The notes below the pieces were generated by a model. It saw only the letters and a program-made list of their open reading frames with translations, was not told the DNA's origin and did not search any database. From assembly GCA_905250115.1 (NCBI GenBank), contig CAJNOI010000035.1, forward strand, positions 620,251 to 684,250: DNA of 64,000 nucleotides, in the 5' to 3' direction. This document shows positions 1 to 13,260 of this stretch, piece after piece. A program made the position numbers and the translations under genes. The DNA comes from Adineta steineri. Its lineage: Eukaryota > Rotifera > Eurotatoria > Adinetida > Adinetidae. Numbering within the stretch: position 1 is the first letter of the stretch; every line of letters starts with the position of its first letter.

Positions 1-33
1 TATTTTCAATATAAAACAAAAAAAAGAACTTAC

Positions 34-2460
34 TCTTCACCCAATTCTCGATGAACTTTAACCATTCGCTCAAGTAAACGATTCATACATACTTCTGCTC
101 GTTTAGCTAATGAACGTATTAAATCATTACAATGTATTTCAAACATTCCACGACGAACAATTTTTTCAAGACCATATGTTATTTCATCAATTTTTCCTTT
201 ATATTTTAATACTTCTTGTATATAACCATTAAATGAATGTTCTTCACTTAAAAATTGTTCAACATCAGCATCAGCCTGTTTTGTTATTAAAACATTATAT
301 GGTTCAAATGTTGATGCATGTTCAGTTGGACCTTCAAATTCTAATTGTAACATTTCACGTACACGTTCTTTATGTGTTTCCAATATTGATGAAAGTATAA
401 CAGGTGTTAAATTTTGACTATCATTTTGATTCTAAATTGAAAATAAGAATGAAGAAAATTTATTTCAATAACAAAAAATACATACGGCAGCACGATCAGA
501 AAATAATTTTGATTCTATTCTTGGTAAATTACTACATTTAGCAATAATTAAATCGTACATTGAAAGAAAAACTGTTTCAAAATCACTAAGTGATGGTTCA
601 AATTTGATTCCTTCGTCACTTAAAAACATATTAACAATAAAACCTTAATAAAATATATATAGATATTTCTTTTTTTTTGAAAATAAAAAATAATTCTAAT
701 TTCATACCACTATGTTCATAATTTTCAATTGATTCAGGTGGTGTTATAAGTAAATTTGTATAATCATCAATAGTAAATAATGCCATATCTTGTAAACATT
801 GTGTCATTAATGTTGCAACAGTATTAAAAAATGAACGAAATTTTGGATCATCTTGACTGGGAACAATTCCTCGTTTATGGCCTTGATAAAATACTGTCTG
901 AATATCACTTATCCATCTAGATTATAAAAAAAATCAAATTATATTTTTTTCTCAGTAATTAGTTATTCATACCGTTTAGCTAATTGTTCTCTTGCTGAAT
1001 CCATATGTCGTTTACAAACTGTATGAAAAGTCGAAAGTTCAATAGCTTCTGTTCGTTCACGAAATTCATCACAATCAATAATTCTTAATTTTCTAAAAGA
1101 AAAAAATATCGAGAAAATAAAAATGAAAGATTTCGTTTTCTTGTTGAATTTACTTGAAAACATTTTTATGCCACATTGATAAAACTTGTGCCATAGCTGG
1201 ATTAATTGAATGAAGATTTTTTTCAATAAATTTTTGTGCATTAACAAATGCTGCATGCCATGGTTTTGGTAAAATAGCGATTTCTTGACGATGTGGAAGA
1301 GTTTCTTCTTTAGGTTCTTGTTGTGCTTCATGTGGATCACGAAGAACAAAATCAACTGTACACAAGAAACAAAAATAAGAGAAAAAAATTCAAATATTCT
1401 ATTACCAATTGCTTTTTTAACGCTTAATAAATAATCTTCTTTCATTTCGTCTGTAAGAGTATTAACTAGTGGTTCCCAACTTTGTCGTAAATCATTTGGA
1501 AGACGTGCAAGTGTATCATTTATTCGATGTTCATCTAATTCAGCAACATATTCTGTATCAATACCATTACGAACATAGAAATGATAACGCTATAATAAAA
1601 AGAATTATATTTCAATATTAATTTAATATTGAAATATTCTTACAAGAATATCTTTTTCAACGGATGTTAACATTTCAGAAGAACCTGGTGGATTATCATT
1701 CTCATTCATATATAAATCATTCAAATCATTGCCACCATTATTTTCTGTATGACTATTAAAATAGAGGAAAAAAAAGCAATATTTTATTATCGAGTGATTG
1801 AGCGTTTGTTTTTCTTTAGCTTACGTAACAATGTCAACAAGAGCTTTACGAAAATCTTCACGTTGTTTTTTTGTATCAACCATTTTACGATGGGCAACTT
1901 CAAGTGCTTTTGCATCAGGGCTACGTACTGGTCCATGAAGTCGTTTTCGTTTTGGATCATCTATATTAATAAGAATAAAATTAATGGTCAAGCTATCTTC
2001 TTAGCAACCAAAGTTGATCATCATTTATATTCTTTTTCTTGTATGCTTTAGGGTGATATATATATATTAAAAACTTATTTAAATTGTTTACATTTTTAGA
2101 TGATTTCAATAGAAAACTTTATATTTCGAAATTTTATTGTTATTTTTGTTGTTATGTGTCCTAACTACAAACAAACATACTTTCGAGAAGTTCTTGTAAA
2201 AATCGCTCATTTTCCGTTGCCACTTCGTTAAGTTTACTCTTTCCGGGAACAAATAATGGTGGTCGAGGTGTTGTCCATTGTGGCTTAACACGCACTTCGG
2301 GTAATTGAGGTAGAAACTTCGCTGGATCATTTGTACCTTTTCCTTTAGTACCTTCACCACGAAGACCAATTCGATTCTATTTAATAATAAAAATAGTTTA
2401 ATTATATAAACTATTGAAGGTCATATAAAGTGCAAATTTTAATACCTGTATATCGGCCAT
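34..2460 (-). CDS. DNAH7: Axonemal dynein heavy chain, DNAH7 type, N-terminal exons (partial)
   Basis: N-terminal tail of a single-headed inner-arm axonemal dynein heavy chain, a ciliary motor. Ten exons read continuously: 2446-2460 (ATG GCC GAT), 2181-2376, 1825-1960, 1644-1752, 1406-1589, 1154-1355, 973-1092, 708-916, 486-643, 34-431; all junctions have GT/AG borders and matching phases. Blocks diagnostic of the DNAH3/7/12 group are visible: RNGIDTEYV, EDYLLSVKKAIVDFVL, PKPWHAAF, AIELSTFHTVCKRH, NVLITKQADADVEQFL and FEIHCNDLIRSLAKRAEVC. These lie in the tail; the linker, AAA ring and stalk would be encoded left of the window. The last exon ends at a GTAAGT donor (33 downward), so the in-frame TAA after it is intronic. 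Choosing DNAH7 over DNAH3/12 rests on remembered sequence and is less certain than the group. Confidence 0.93.
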
Positions 2461-2767
2461 GAATCTGTGTATGAATTCTTGATCAACACAGAAAATGAAA
2501 ATGTATAAATGTATGTAATGCCATTGTCAACGTATTTACAAGTTTGATTTCTAAGCAACAAATGTCCTTCGGAAAGATTTAAATGGCGATTAAGAAACTA
2601 AGAAAAAATCTTTTATATTTATTAAAAACTTCTTTTTCGTATTTGAAAACTAGTTTTCGTTTTCGTCTATAAAATATTTTCTTAAAAATGTATTTTATCT
2701 GAATAACGACATCTATTGCATGATTATATATTTCCTTTTTCTTTTTTTTAAATTTTATTTTTCTTTT
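2461..2767. other. Intergenic, 5' flank of the dynein gene
   Basis: AT-rich spacer between the dynein start codon and the 3' end of the Spire-box gene; both are on the minus strand. It must hold the dynein promoter. I see no TATA-like or other site I would defend and no exon-like ORF. Confidence 0.5.
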
Positions 2768-3433
2768 CTATACAAGTGACGCTGGATCGAACAATATAAA
2801 ACAATCAATACAACATAAAAAACTATTATGTGAAAGTTTTTTTTTATTTAATTTTTTACATTTGCTGCTTGCTGTTGTTGATGATGATGATGAGTCTAAA
2901 TCAATTCTTTCACTTTTTTGTATTGTCATATCATTTGGAATTGATGTTATTGATGAACGTCGAAGTAAATTTAATGATACAAAACAAATATTATCTTGAC
3001 GATAAGTCATTTTACGTTGACATTTATAACATACACGTTGTAAACATATTGTACAACGAATACCTGGTTGTAATAGAGAAAATTGAACTTTTCGACATGA
3101 AAAACATATATGACCATTAACAACATTTTTATATAATTTAAAATCATAAAGTAATGTAGCAAATTCACTATTTGTTTGTGCATTTCGTATATGAGATAAT
3201 TCATCGAAATTTAATGGAACATAGAGATTTTTCTTAATTGATGGTTGTTTTATGTCGAGTATTAATGATGATGATGGTTCAGATATTGGAGCTGAATTAA
3301 ATGGTGTAAGATCATCTATGTTAAGATTAGATGAGGATGAAGAAATAAAAATATCAGTATTAGTTGATTCCGTATCTTCATCATCTTCAATTAAAATTGG
3401 TTGAACACGTTTTCGTCCAGGCGTCGTCGACAT
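2768..3433 (-). CDS. Spire-box / FYVE-like zinc-finger protein (Spire C-terminal module only)
   Basis: Intronless 221-aa protein. I start it at the ATG at 3433 (MSTTPGRKR) because the upstream 34 codons of the open frame look like leader sequence. After an acidic, Ser-rich N-terminus (about residues 1-75) comes a segment resembling the Spire box (LNFDELSHIR, about residue 85), then a zinc finger with the Spire FYVE-related pattern: CFSCRKVQFS, CTICLQRVCYKCQRKM, and a distant C-x2-C pair (CCIDC) near the C-terminus. In animals Spire nucleates actin on vesicles, and this module targets membranes and Rab/myosin V partners. The KIND and WH2 actin-nucleating domains are absent here, and no matching exons lie upstream to 4089. 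It may be a stand-alone adaptor or a degenerate paralogue. Family call from motifs only. Confidence 0.7.
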   Translation of the reverse strand: MSTTPGRKRVQPILIEDDEDTESTNTDIFISSSSSNLNIDDLTPFNSAPISEPSSSLILDIKQPSIKKNLYVPLNFDELSHIRNAQTNSEFATLLYDFKLYKNVVNGHICFSCRKVQFSLLQPGIRCTICLQRVCYKCQRKMTYRQDNICFVSLNLLRRSSITSIPNDMTIQKSERIDLDSSSSSTTASSKCKKLNKKKLSHNSFLCCIDCFILFDPASLV

Positions 3434-4089
3434 CGATCGTTCGTCTGTTTTATTTACTTGGCGCGAATCAGTTAAATGTTTACATTTTATGTATAGAATT
3501 AATATATTTGTAGAACGAAAGAAAGTAAAAATCATTTTCTTTCTAATCCTCGTCCAAAATGTATGAATACAATTAGGGAATCAAAATCTCATAAAAATAA
3601 ATGATAATAACGAAAATATTTCAAATACAATTATTATGTAACATTCTATTTCATTTTATGTTTACTTTTTTTAATCAATTATAAAAAAAAATAGAAGCAA
3701 AGAAAAACAATACTCTATTTATTCATTTTAAAATTGAATTATTTTAATAGTTTTGAATTGATAAGCATGGTTATTGAAAATATTAAAAGATTTTTTTACA
3801 GTTACCCATCGGCACTTTTCAATGAGACCATACTTCATAGTTTAATTGACTCAAACATACATGCTATTTTCTTCATGATTAAAAAAACAAATAGATTACC
3901 ATGTCTACACAAAAGCTTTCTTTTTTACATAACAACAATGATGAATTATATAAAACTTTATCTATTAAAAAAAATTTATTTTCATACTTCTTCGAAGAAT
4001 ACAAAAAAAATATATTTAATTACATTTTTTTTAACAATTGACAGATGTCTATGACATTTAATGTTCAATTAATCAATGGTTTATTATTT
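3434..4089. other. Intergenic
   Basis: AT-rich spacer between the Spire-box gene start and the IRG-like gene stop. The 106-codon plus-strand ORF at 3734 has biased low-complexity content (Phe, Tyr, Ile, Lys) and no recognisable domain. I see no supported feature. Confidence 0.5.
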
Positions 4090-5585
4090 TTAAAGTGTTT
4101 GTTCACATTTTCTTGTATTAATATCAATAATTGCAGTAATCAATGGATTGCTAACTAAAATAAGATCATCACATAATCGATTGACATAACTAAAAATATG
4201 TTTGCCACCATTAACAGCTGACCAAGCACATACAGCAGCAGAAATAACTACACCTACGACAGCCGTACTTGCAGTAAGAGCAATACGTGCACCTCCAGTT
4301 AAAACAATAGCAGTAGGTGCAGCTACACGAATAATATCATCAGAAAATGGAGCTCCAGCTATAAAAGCTCCACCAACTGCTGCTCCTAATGAACCTTTTT
4401 TTGCTCTTAATTTCATCGTTGTTGCTGTAACACAGTTTTCAAGTGTTGATGTTTGTAAACAAGCATCATCGATACTTAAACGAAATTGACTTAGATATTG
4501 ACAAAATTCTTTTGTAATACCAAATGCTTGTCGAATATGATCTCTTGCAAGATAACGTGGTAATTGATCACCAAAAGGTATAATAGCAGCTAATCCAGCT
4601 GCAATTTTATAATTAAATACATTCAATACATAACCACGACGAAAACATACATTGATTACACGAGATACGGCTCGCATTGCTAATGCATGTATACGACGTT
4701 GACGTGCATCACATGCCAATCGTCCTAATTCATCAACTAACATATTCATATCAAATACTTGTTCTTTCAATAAAATTTCAGCATCAGAACTTGCTGGCAT
4801 ATAATCAGCTGCTATAAGATAAACTTGATGTGATGCAATTTCATTATCAAATCTTAATTGTTCAAGAATTGTTGTTGTAAATTCTTCACGTTGTGCTGGT
4901 GTACTATTACCATAACATATACCTGAACGTTCACGAAATTTAGTCAAAAAATCAATATCAACTTTAGATCGTACTAGAATACATTGTCGTTTTAAATTAT
5001 CTTCAATAAAAGTAATCCAACCATGTTGTTCATAACGAAGTTTTTCATCAGATACTAATATATAAATATCACAATCAGCTTTGCGTATTTCATCTAGATA
5101 ATTGCCTGGTTCAATATGATTACTAACTGTAGCTGTATCATTATCATGACCCTGAATATCAACTAATGTTACAGTTGTTGCCTTTAATCGATCATCAGGA
5201 GATTTTAAAGGTTCTTGTCGATCAAATTGTAATTGATAATAAGTACTTTTTATACTACGTACTGGTGAAGATTCATCTGTTTTCAAATCTTTAATACCGA
5301 GTAGACGATTGAGAAGAGTACTTTTACCAACACATGTATAACCAATAATACCAATTTTAGCACGTACAATACCATGACGATGATTCGACCATTGATCTTT
5401 AAGATCATTTTCAATTGCTAATATTAAATCAAATATTTTTGGTTGAAATTGATCACTTGAAGCAAGTGCACAATTCCATTCGATCATTTTAGCATGAGTA
5501 TTTGAAAAAGCTCTATAAAATTCAGCATCGGAAATATCAGCAAGTAAACGTTCACATAATCGTATATAATGTGAACCAATATCAT
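4090..5585 (-). CDS. IRG-like GTPase with RING finger, 3' part (gene split by misplaced contig)
   Basis: C-terminal two-thirds of an immunity-related-GTPase-like protein. G1 is GYTCVGKSTLLN, G3 is DIQGHD (DxxG) and G4 reads VRSKVD, the atypical form seen in IRG proteins. After the G domain comes a helical region and a Gly/Ala-rich hydrophobic hairpin (AVGGAFIAGAPF to AVVGVVISAAVCAW), as in IRG C-termini that insert in membranes. In vertebrates IRG proteins bind GTP, oligomerise on parasite-containing vacuoles and damage them; a role here is inference. The open frame runs into the N gap at 5586, and 5551-5585 is repeated base for base at 17978-18012. The 5' exons are on the far side of the 12-kb contig. 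Joined once across the overlap the CDS stays in frame (2139 nt, 712 aa; P-loop near residue 300). Confidence 0.87.
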
Positions 5586-5685
5586 NNNNNNNNNNNNNNN
5601 NNNNNNNNNNNNNNNNNNNNNNNNNNNNNNNNNNNNNNNNNNNNNNNNNNNNNNNNNNNNNNNNNNNNNNNNNNNNNNNNNNNNN
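5586..5685. other. Assembly gap (100 N)
   Basis: Exactly 100 N, the usual scaffolding spacer of unknown size. It separates the 3' part of the IRG-like gene from the contig that carries the LDLa/EGF receptor. Confidence 0.99.
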
Positions 5686-8600
5686 CAACATTTTAATCCA
5701 AATAAAATCATTATAAGTAAAGTTGTTATTGAAGAACCTAATAAATATAAACCGCAACCAACATCATGTACAACTTTATTTTTAAATGTTATCATAGCAA
5801 GAATACCATTGATAAAACCAGCAATAATAAATAGAATACTCAATATTAAACTTAATATTACAATAACTGGTTGATATTTAATATTAACATTTGGTACAAT
5901 ATGATAACCTAAAATAGCATCAAGTGATAAACCAAATCCACTTGTACTAAACTGACATTGTGTTCCAAAATAACATGAAGGACAAACACATATTGATCTT
6001 GTCGGACAATCAAGTGCATCTTGAAAGCAATCACCTCCATTTTGACAAAGACTTCGACCAAAACAATTGAATGTCATATTATGATCAAATTCAAAACAAT
6101 TAGCAAGACGTTGTTTATAATGATTATAACATAAACAAAGATGAATATCATCATAAAAACAAGAAAGATTTAATGAAGACATTTGACATGGTAAATGATA
6201 ATATTTTATCCGACGAATAATATTTGATTTAGCAATACTATCATTAAATATTTCATTTATATGTTTACAACGATCTGATGGCTTTATCAATTGGTTAATT
6301 GTTTTTGATCGAATATAAATATTTTGAACTAAAATTAAATAATATTTCTTTTCAAGAAGTTCAACAAAAACAATATGAAATGGTTTTGACCAAAGAATTG
6401 TAACAAACTTTTGTTTAATAGGAATTGTTTGAGATGTAGTCAATCTCAATGGTTTATCATTATTCATAACTTCAATAAAATGAATAAATATTGATTGTGA
6501 TACATTAATAGATTTCTCAAATGATAAAATTATTTTATTATCATCTAATTCACATCGTTCTCCAAAATAACCTTTTCGACAAATACATGTAAATTGTTCC
6601 TTTGATATCATATATTCATCTTTAGGAATACATTCACCACCATTTTGACATGTTAAATTGTCATTATTTTGACAAATCATATTGTTAAGAAGACATCGAT
6701 AACCAAATTTATTCATAGGACAAATACATATGGATTGATTACTAGGAGAAACACCGATATATACTGAACCAGATGAACATATTGAAGAATGTTCAATTGT
6801 ACAATAACGACCAGACCACCCTTTATTACATTGACAAAATATTTTTTGTTCATTATTTCGATATTTAATACATTTACCATTGATACATGGAAAATCTGAG
6901 CAACTTTCAAAATTAATATTATCATCTGGAATATCAACGATTAATGATAAACGATGAACAGGTAAAAATGAAAATTTAATTGGAAAATAAAAACTTCCTC
7001 GATAGTTTAATAATTTTTTTTCATAAATATGAATCTGTATTCCATAATTTTTTGTTTGATTTTTTGGTCGATTTGAATAAATTAAATTAATATGACGTTT
7101 TTTTATGTGACAATCTCGTATTGATAAATAAGTAAATTGTTCAGAAGAATGAATTATTTGTTTATTATTATCATCATCAATTAATAAAATAACAATTGCA
7201 AATAGCATTTTCCATGAATTATATGATGTTATTAATTTAATTGATAAACTTACTCGTTGATTTTGATATTGACATTGATCACCATAATAACTTGGTGGGC
7301 AAAAACATATTTTTCTTGTTCGATTAGTTTTATCATTTAACCACATACGCACATCAATACCACGATGACAATGAAGTTGTTGTTGAATAGATGTTATAGT
7401 TATAGGTGGATTTAAACGTACTTCGTGTTTTATATGTTGTTTTGTTTGATCTTTTAGTGATTTCTTCATTCTATTGAGAGTAAAACTTACAATTCGTTCT
7501 TTTTGATATAGTCGTACTTGATCACATAAATAACCTTCGACATTCGAAGCATTCGGACGTTCCGACTCTAGACAAATAGAATGAACTGGAGATTTATCTG
7601 TTGTACAAAATTGTTCATCATCTCCATGATCACAATCATATATACCGTTACATAGGTCCAATTTATCGATACATCGTTTTGGTTTTTGGTCTATGCAGTG
7701 AAAGTTATCCATATTCATTATTTGATATTCTTTGCGACATAATTTTGGTTCATCGGTAGCTCCAAGACAATTAACTTTACCATCATTTGCTTTAGTAATT
7801 GGTAAACACATAAATTGACTTGTATTAAGTGAAACACACTGATGTTCATCTGAAGAACAATTTAATGATGACGATAAACCACAATCAATTTCATCTTCAC
7901 CATTAAGACAATTCCATAAACCGTTACAATGAGTATAAACATTATTACATGACCAATGTTCACATTCGGTTTCATCTGTTTCATCTTGTCCATCTATTGT
8001 AATAGGTGCTAATTCAGTAAATCCATCACAAATTGTTTGAAATGAAATATGTTTTCTTGCATATAGAAGTTTCCTTTTCTCTTTGTCATCATGCACTATG
8101 CCTGTATCTATAATTTCTTCTGTTGGAATAGTATAATTAACTGAAGTTATATTTTCATCATCACCATTTGGACAATCATTTATACCATTCATGAGACGAT
8201 GCGTAGAAATACATTTTAATGAATTAGAACATTGATACATATTTGATCTATTACAAATCGTAGAATTATAATTATAAATTTCTTGGTACTGCCAAAGTTC
8301 TGGATGTAACTGATGCAAAAAAGATAATTCGGTTATCATATCAGGCTTACCACCTATGGTAGGTAAGTCTATAGCAGGTAGCCGACGATGACACATTCGA
8401 TTATTGAATGAGAATGTTGTATATTTATTTTCCTTCTTTGAAGTTTCATTAAAATAACCATTATAACGAGAATTATTATAGCATATATAAGGATACTTAA
8501 ATCCTTTATTATAATCGTTGCATGGTTTACATTTTTCATAAGCAAAATAAATATCACCAAATAAAACTGGAATAGTTGGCATATAGAACTTATCTGGACA

Positions 8601-9656
8601 TTCCTTTTCAATTACTTGATAACAGTTATTGTTTGCGCAAGAAGTAACACAGTTGGGTAGAGATGGCTGCTGTAAATTAATACCACTACATACGAATGCA
8701 GACCAACATTGATCAGATGTAGAATTATCTTTCATAGAATACATATTGTTAAATAGTGTTTTTTGACGTCCTAACCAACAAGAACCGATACATTTTTCAT
8801 ATCTACATTTTGGATCTCTACATGTTACATCTTCACATTTTAATGATGGTTTATTGTGAGCGCATTTATTGAGTTCATTAGATTGTCTATAAGGTTCATC
8901 CGAACCATCAAGACAATCAGGAAAATACTCATCATCTTGAAAAAACGCTTTTGGCACACATTGTCCATTAGTACAACGATATTCATTATCATTACATTCG
9001 TTAATTTCAAGTTGCCAACAATATTCTTCATCGAGTCCACCATCAAGACAATCAATTTCTTCGTTACAAATTTCAGTCCAATCTAAACATGTTGGTGAAT
9101 GACCGCGATTGCATTGTAAATGAGTATAACAAGTATAATTAATTGGTTTATATTCATGAGTACGATAAAAATCAGTAATGATATCATTTAAAGATGAATG
9201 TTTTGAATGATTATAATCAATTTCATATTGACACATCGAACCAAATCTTGGTAATGTACAATTATAAAAAACTTCTTTTGATAAAGCTGATTTATTAAAA
9301 ATTGATAATTCGTTCAAATAGGATTGATAATCTTCAATAGTATCTATTGGTGCTGACCAAAGATATAATTGTTGACTTGTTATATTTTGATATGAAAGTT
9401 CACTAAATGTAAATTTTGGAAAGGAATCATGTTCTTCGACTTGAAATTTCGATGGTAATTCACTCATACAATAGGATATTATTTCACGACTAGCATTTCC
9501 TTCTTCATTTAAAATATCAAGACGTAAACAATCATGTTGTAATACATCATTATTTACATTTTCACGTACCCAACCAGTATGATGAAGATTCATTTGAGGA
9601 TGGCCAATAATCAAATGTAAAAGAATAAAATAGAATAGATATTTTATAGGAAACAT
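5686..9656 (-). CDS. LDLa/EGF-repeat 7TM receptor, truncated at gap
   Basis: Single long exon, 1323 codons before the gap. The start at 9656 gives a signal peptide (MFPIKYLFYFILLHLIIG). About six LDL-receptor class A modules follow in the first 700 residues, shown by the Cys pattern and the Ca-binding DxxDCxDGxDE-type endings (EEIDCLDGGLDEEYC, DCPNGDDE, WNCLNGEDEIDC, YDCDHGDDEQFC). About five EGF-like modules follow (CFCPPSYYGDQC, CQCNKGWSGRYC, CICPMNKFGYRC, CICRKGYFGERC, CVCPSCYFGTQC). The first membrane helix (VIVILSLILSILFIIAGF) and the start of the second (VGCGLYLLGSSITTLLIMI) come just before the sequence ends in N. The rest of the 7TM domain and the stop are missing. I recall a bdelloid-expanded family of this architecture, probably surface receptors; ligand unknown. 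The frame apparently continuing past the gap into the IRG gene is an artefact. Confidence 0.85.
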
Positions 9657-11929
9657 TTTTATGTGTTATACAATAACAAAAAATAATGAATTCAGTATCG
9701 ATTATTTATACATCCCATTCCTGTCGCTCTTTTATAAAAGCATTTGGAGTTGTTGTTTTTGGAAAATATTCATGATAAAATATGAACAAACTCATTTGTT
9801 CCTGTTCGAATGGTGAAATTATTAGAACAGCTAATGACGTCAAATCATCATTAAATAATGCCTTTCTCTGACGCAAATCCTAGTAAATATCTGACTTTTA
9901 ATTTGAGAGCTTCTGAAAATAGCTCAGGAAAAACGTCATTGTATTTTTTATTGACTGAAAAATACGTCAGCAAAATTAAATAAATCTATTACGTATCTAC
10001 GTTGAGAGTTCGATCTAAACGTGTACAAAAGAAGTAGTTAAAAAATTTTATTTTTAATTTATAGACAAATATGTTGTATAGAAACAATTCAATTTTGTGA
10101 GATGTATTATGTTCATTTCATTGGATTATAGTGTATTGATCTTTTCTATATTACAGTTCCCATTCAACTTTTAAAACAAAAATGCGCAATAAATATTATT
10201 CTGTTATTTCAAAGAAAACAGGAAAAACAATAATAAAGGTAAATCTGTAGTTATTTTCAGATATTGACGTCGATGTTTGTCCTTTCTCTGCAGATGTACG
10301 AATATATGAAATTTGATACAGTTAAAGAGGTAGTTGACATTTCATAAAATCTTAGAAATATTATAAAAGACTTGTTATCATGTTTGCGAAGAATTCAATC
10401 ATAAATATATTGAGAACTATTTTATTTCGTTATACATTTATGATTAATAATATCTTTATGATAAAATTCTCCCGTTATTTTTCTCTGCACTAATCTATAT
10501 CAACAGGAATGACTGATTTGGATGCACAAACAAGAAAAAATAGAAAATGAATACTAATCATTTCAATACAATTCTGACAATAACTTTTCTTATATGGATG
10601 TTTAAAAAGTTATGTATTATTCATAAGTATGTCTACAGGTTTATATTGAGAAAAGTAAATATAAAATTGCAGGAAATCATTAAAATATGTTAGATTACCA
10701 ATAAATTCAACGTTTTACTATTCACGACGAATGCGTCATTTTGTATCCATACTGCAATTTGGCATTGACATTGCTTCATTTAAACTGAATAATTAGAAAA
10801 GTTGTTTCCATGAATGACTTAACATCCGTTGGTACAGAATCAATTAATACATAGTCATTAATTGAAACAAGAATGATTCAGGTATCAATTTATTAACAGT
10901 TGATAGTGCTAAATAACTCGATTAAATTGTTTTTCTATTATACTACTGAATGTAATATCCGTAAGTGCTTGCATCATGATACAAGGCAACATATTTAATG
11001 GAGAGAACTGTAAAATTTGATATCAATATGATTATGATAAATATTAGCTCAAGTATATGTGAATACTAAAAAGATACATAAAAAGGAGAAAAAAAATAGA
11101 GAATGAGAGAATAAAAAAAGAAGAGGAAGAAAAGGGAGAAAGTATGATATTGTCTAGAAATAAGGAAAAATATAAATCTGGAAAAAGATTCAACAGTTTA
11201 TCATGTAAGTGAAATTAGCAGTGGATCCGCACCCAGACCTACCCTCATGATTACTCTTATTGTTGTGTTACTATTAATTTTTAATTCGATTAATAGATCA
11301 ATATATACAAGCCATATCTATTCGTAGTCATGATCTCGTATCATCTTTACTATCAACATTCTTATGTTTTGTTCTCTTTTTCTCTGCACAACATATGCGT
11401 TTATGTTTCTTTACTCTCCACTATGAGTTTAGACAAATATTATGGTTGAATAAACATGATATTTTAATCCTTGTTTCTTTTCATCTAATATCAAATTCGA
11501 TTGCAAGCATTCATATTAAAAGATTTATTTCATGTATTGCACTTCAATGATATCTTGTTTTATTTAGAAAAAACAATAAATAAAGGTATTTCTAACTAAT
11601 TTATTTTTCTTTAACAAAAACAATGTTTGATAAAAAAAGTATTGAATTAACTTATTGTTAAAAATGTTTTCCATTTTATATACCAATAATTGCAATTCAT
11701 GGTTACTATGCAGCAAGCAAGGTAACATTCAGCTGAATACTAGCTACTAATTGAAATGATAATCTAAAAAAATATATAAAAAATAAAATACAATATTAGA
11801 ACTACTCTTTCGTGCATAAATAAATACATAATCTTCGTCAAACATATTATCATTTTTTAGAATCCATTCAAATATGTAACTCACTTTATAAACGCGTTAG
11901 AAAGGTGTACTAGTGACTAATAGATAACG
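9657..11929. other. Gene-free stretch upstream of the receptor gene
   Basis: AT-rich DNA with no coding exon I can support on either strand. It contains purine-rich runs near 11090-11150 and a short GGGTGTGGGT-type relic (reverse orientation) near 11225-11250. Confidence 0.45.
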
Positions 11930-13260
11930 ACAGTTGAATACTTCAGACGATGATTCCATTCAAGTATATTATAGAGTTGACAGGAAGATTTGAGCGAGCT
12001 AAATGACTGATGAGTATACAACAGATGAATAATTCATAATAATATTATGTTCAAGTATTTTATTTCATTTGAAAGAAGTTTTCTACAACAGTTCAGCATA
12101 CACAAATAGATAATACATGAATAAGTCACGTCAGGATTGTGCTCATATATTTCTTTTCGTTCGGAAAACAATCTTAGTAATAGTTCTACATTCACAAGCC
12201 AGTGACAGACGAATCAATATCAGCCAGGTAGTATTTTGTTTCATTCGGAAGGAGAGTTTTTAGAACAGTTTGACGTTTATAAATAAATAATAGATGAATA
12301 AGTCATAACAAGATCGCATTCAAGTATTTTATTAGCACCAATATGAGATTTCTACCTCTCACGAAAAAATCTTAAAACAAACGACAGATGAACACGTATA
12401 ACAAGCATTATATTCACATACTTTATTCTATCAAATTTAGGAATTACGTTAAGTTTAAAGACCGTCAGGTTAATAGACAGTGAATGAGTTTTAGTAAGGT
12501 ATTATATTCAAGTATTTGCATTAGTTTAAAGTGACATTTCTATAACACCAGATAATGAAGAGACAGTGATTATGAATGTCTCATACCAAGCTATGGTTCA
12601 ATTATTTTGTTGAAATCGAAGTAATATTCTTAAGATACTCTTTGATAGAGAAGAATAAAGGATAATGAATGTTGCATAGAAAAATCACATACTAATATTT
12701 TGAAGAAACATTTAAACTATTATTTGTACCAAAGTATATGACCTATTCTCACATGTAATACAAAGTAAGCAAACAAGAGATTCGTTTTCATTGAGGAATA
12801 CATTGGGTATGAATAATTATAAACATATTTCTGTTCAGATATCTGCACATTTAACAATAAACCGAACAAATGTGATGAAATTAGTGTCTGTATTTACAAT
12901 GAATAATTCTAAGGAATGTTTTATTCCAAAATTTGTTCCTTTCAGAAAACATTAGAAGAGATCATTATGAATTTAATAAATCTGTAGTTAATGAACACTT
13001 ATGATGAAGTCATATCGTTCAAGTTTCATTTACCATTACGAAAGGCTCCAAGTTTCTATCATATAATCGATAGATTTAAGACTAATGAATAACTCAGACA
13101 AATTCTTTCTCCACATATATTATTATTCACAACAAAAGTAATGAAAGTGTATATACTGATAATGAAATTCATAACAAATGAACGACTCTAACCATTATTC
13201 TTTTTAAGTACTTTAGTGAATGTCATGTATTCGACGAAAGCATACCGAATAACACAGATC
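11930..13260. repeat. Decayed tandem repeat, unit roughly 90-120 bp
   Basis: A block of related segments repeats irregularly: TTCAAGTATTTTATTTCATT-like, then GAAAGA..GTTTTCTA, ACAACAGTT, AATAGATAATA and ATGAATAAGTCA. Recognisable copies begin near 11955, 12048, 12140, 12225, 12320, 12410, 12500 and 13015, with much divergence and indels between them. No ORF runs through the array. It looks like an old satellite that is no longer homogenised. Confidence 0.5.

Noticed and set aside
963..1445. 160-codon minus-strand ORF
   Set aside because: It is dynein exons 5 (end), 6 and 7 read through introns; the frame changes at the true splice sites.
4202..4489. 95-codon plus-strand ORF rich in Ala, Pro and Thr
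   Set aside because: Antisense shadow of the Ala/Gly-rich C-terminus of the IRG-like gene.
5484..5757. Long ORFs reading through the 100-N gap and joining receptor to IRG sequences
   Set aside because: Frame continuity through N is meaningless; sequences on either side belong to different genes and contigs.
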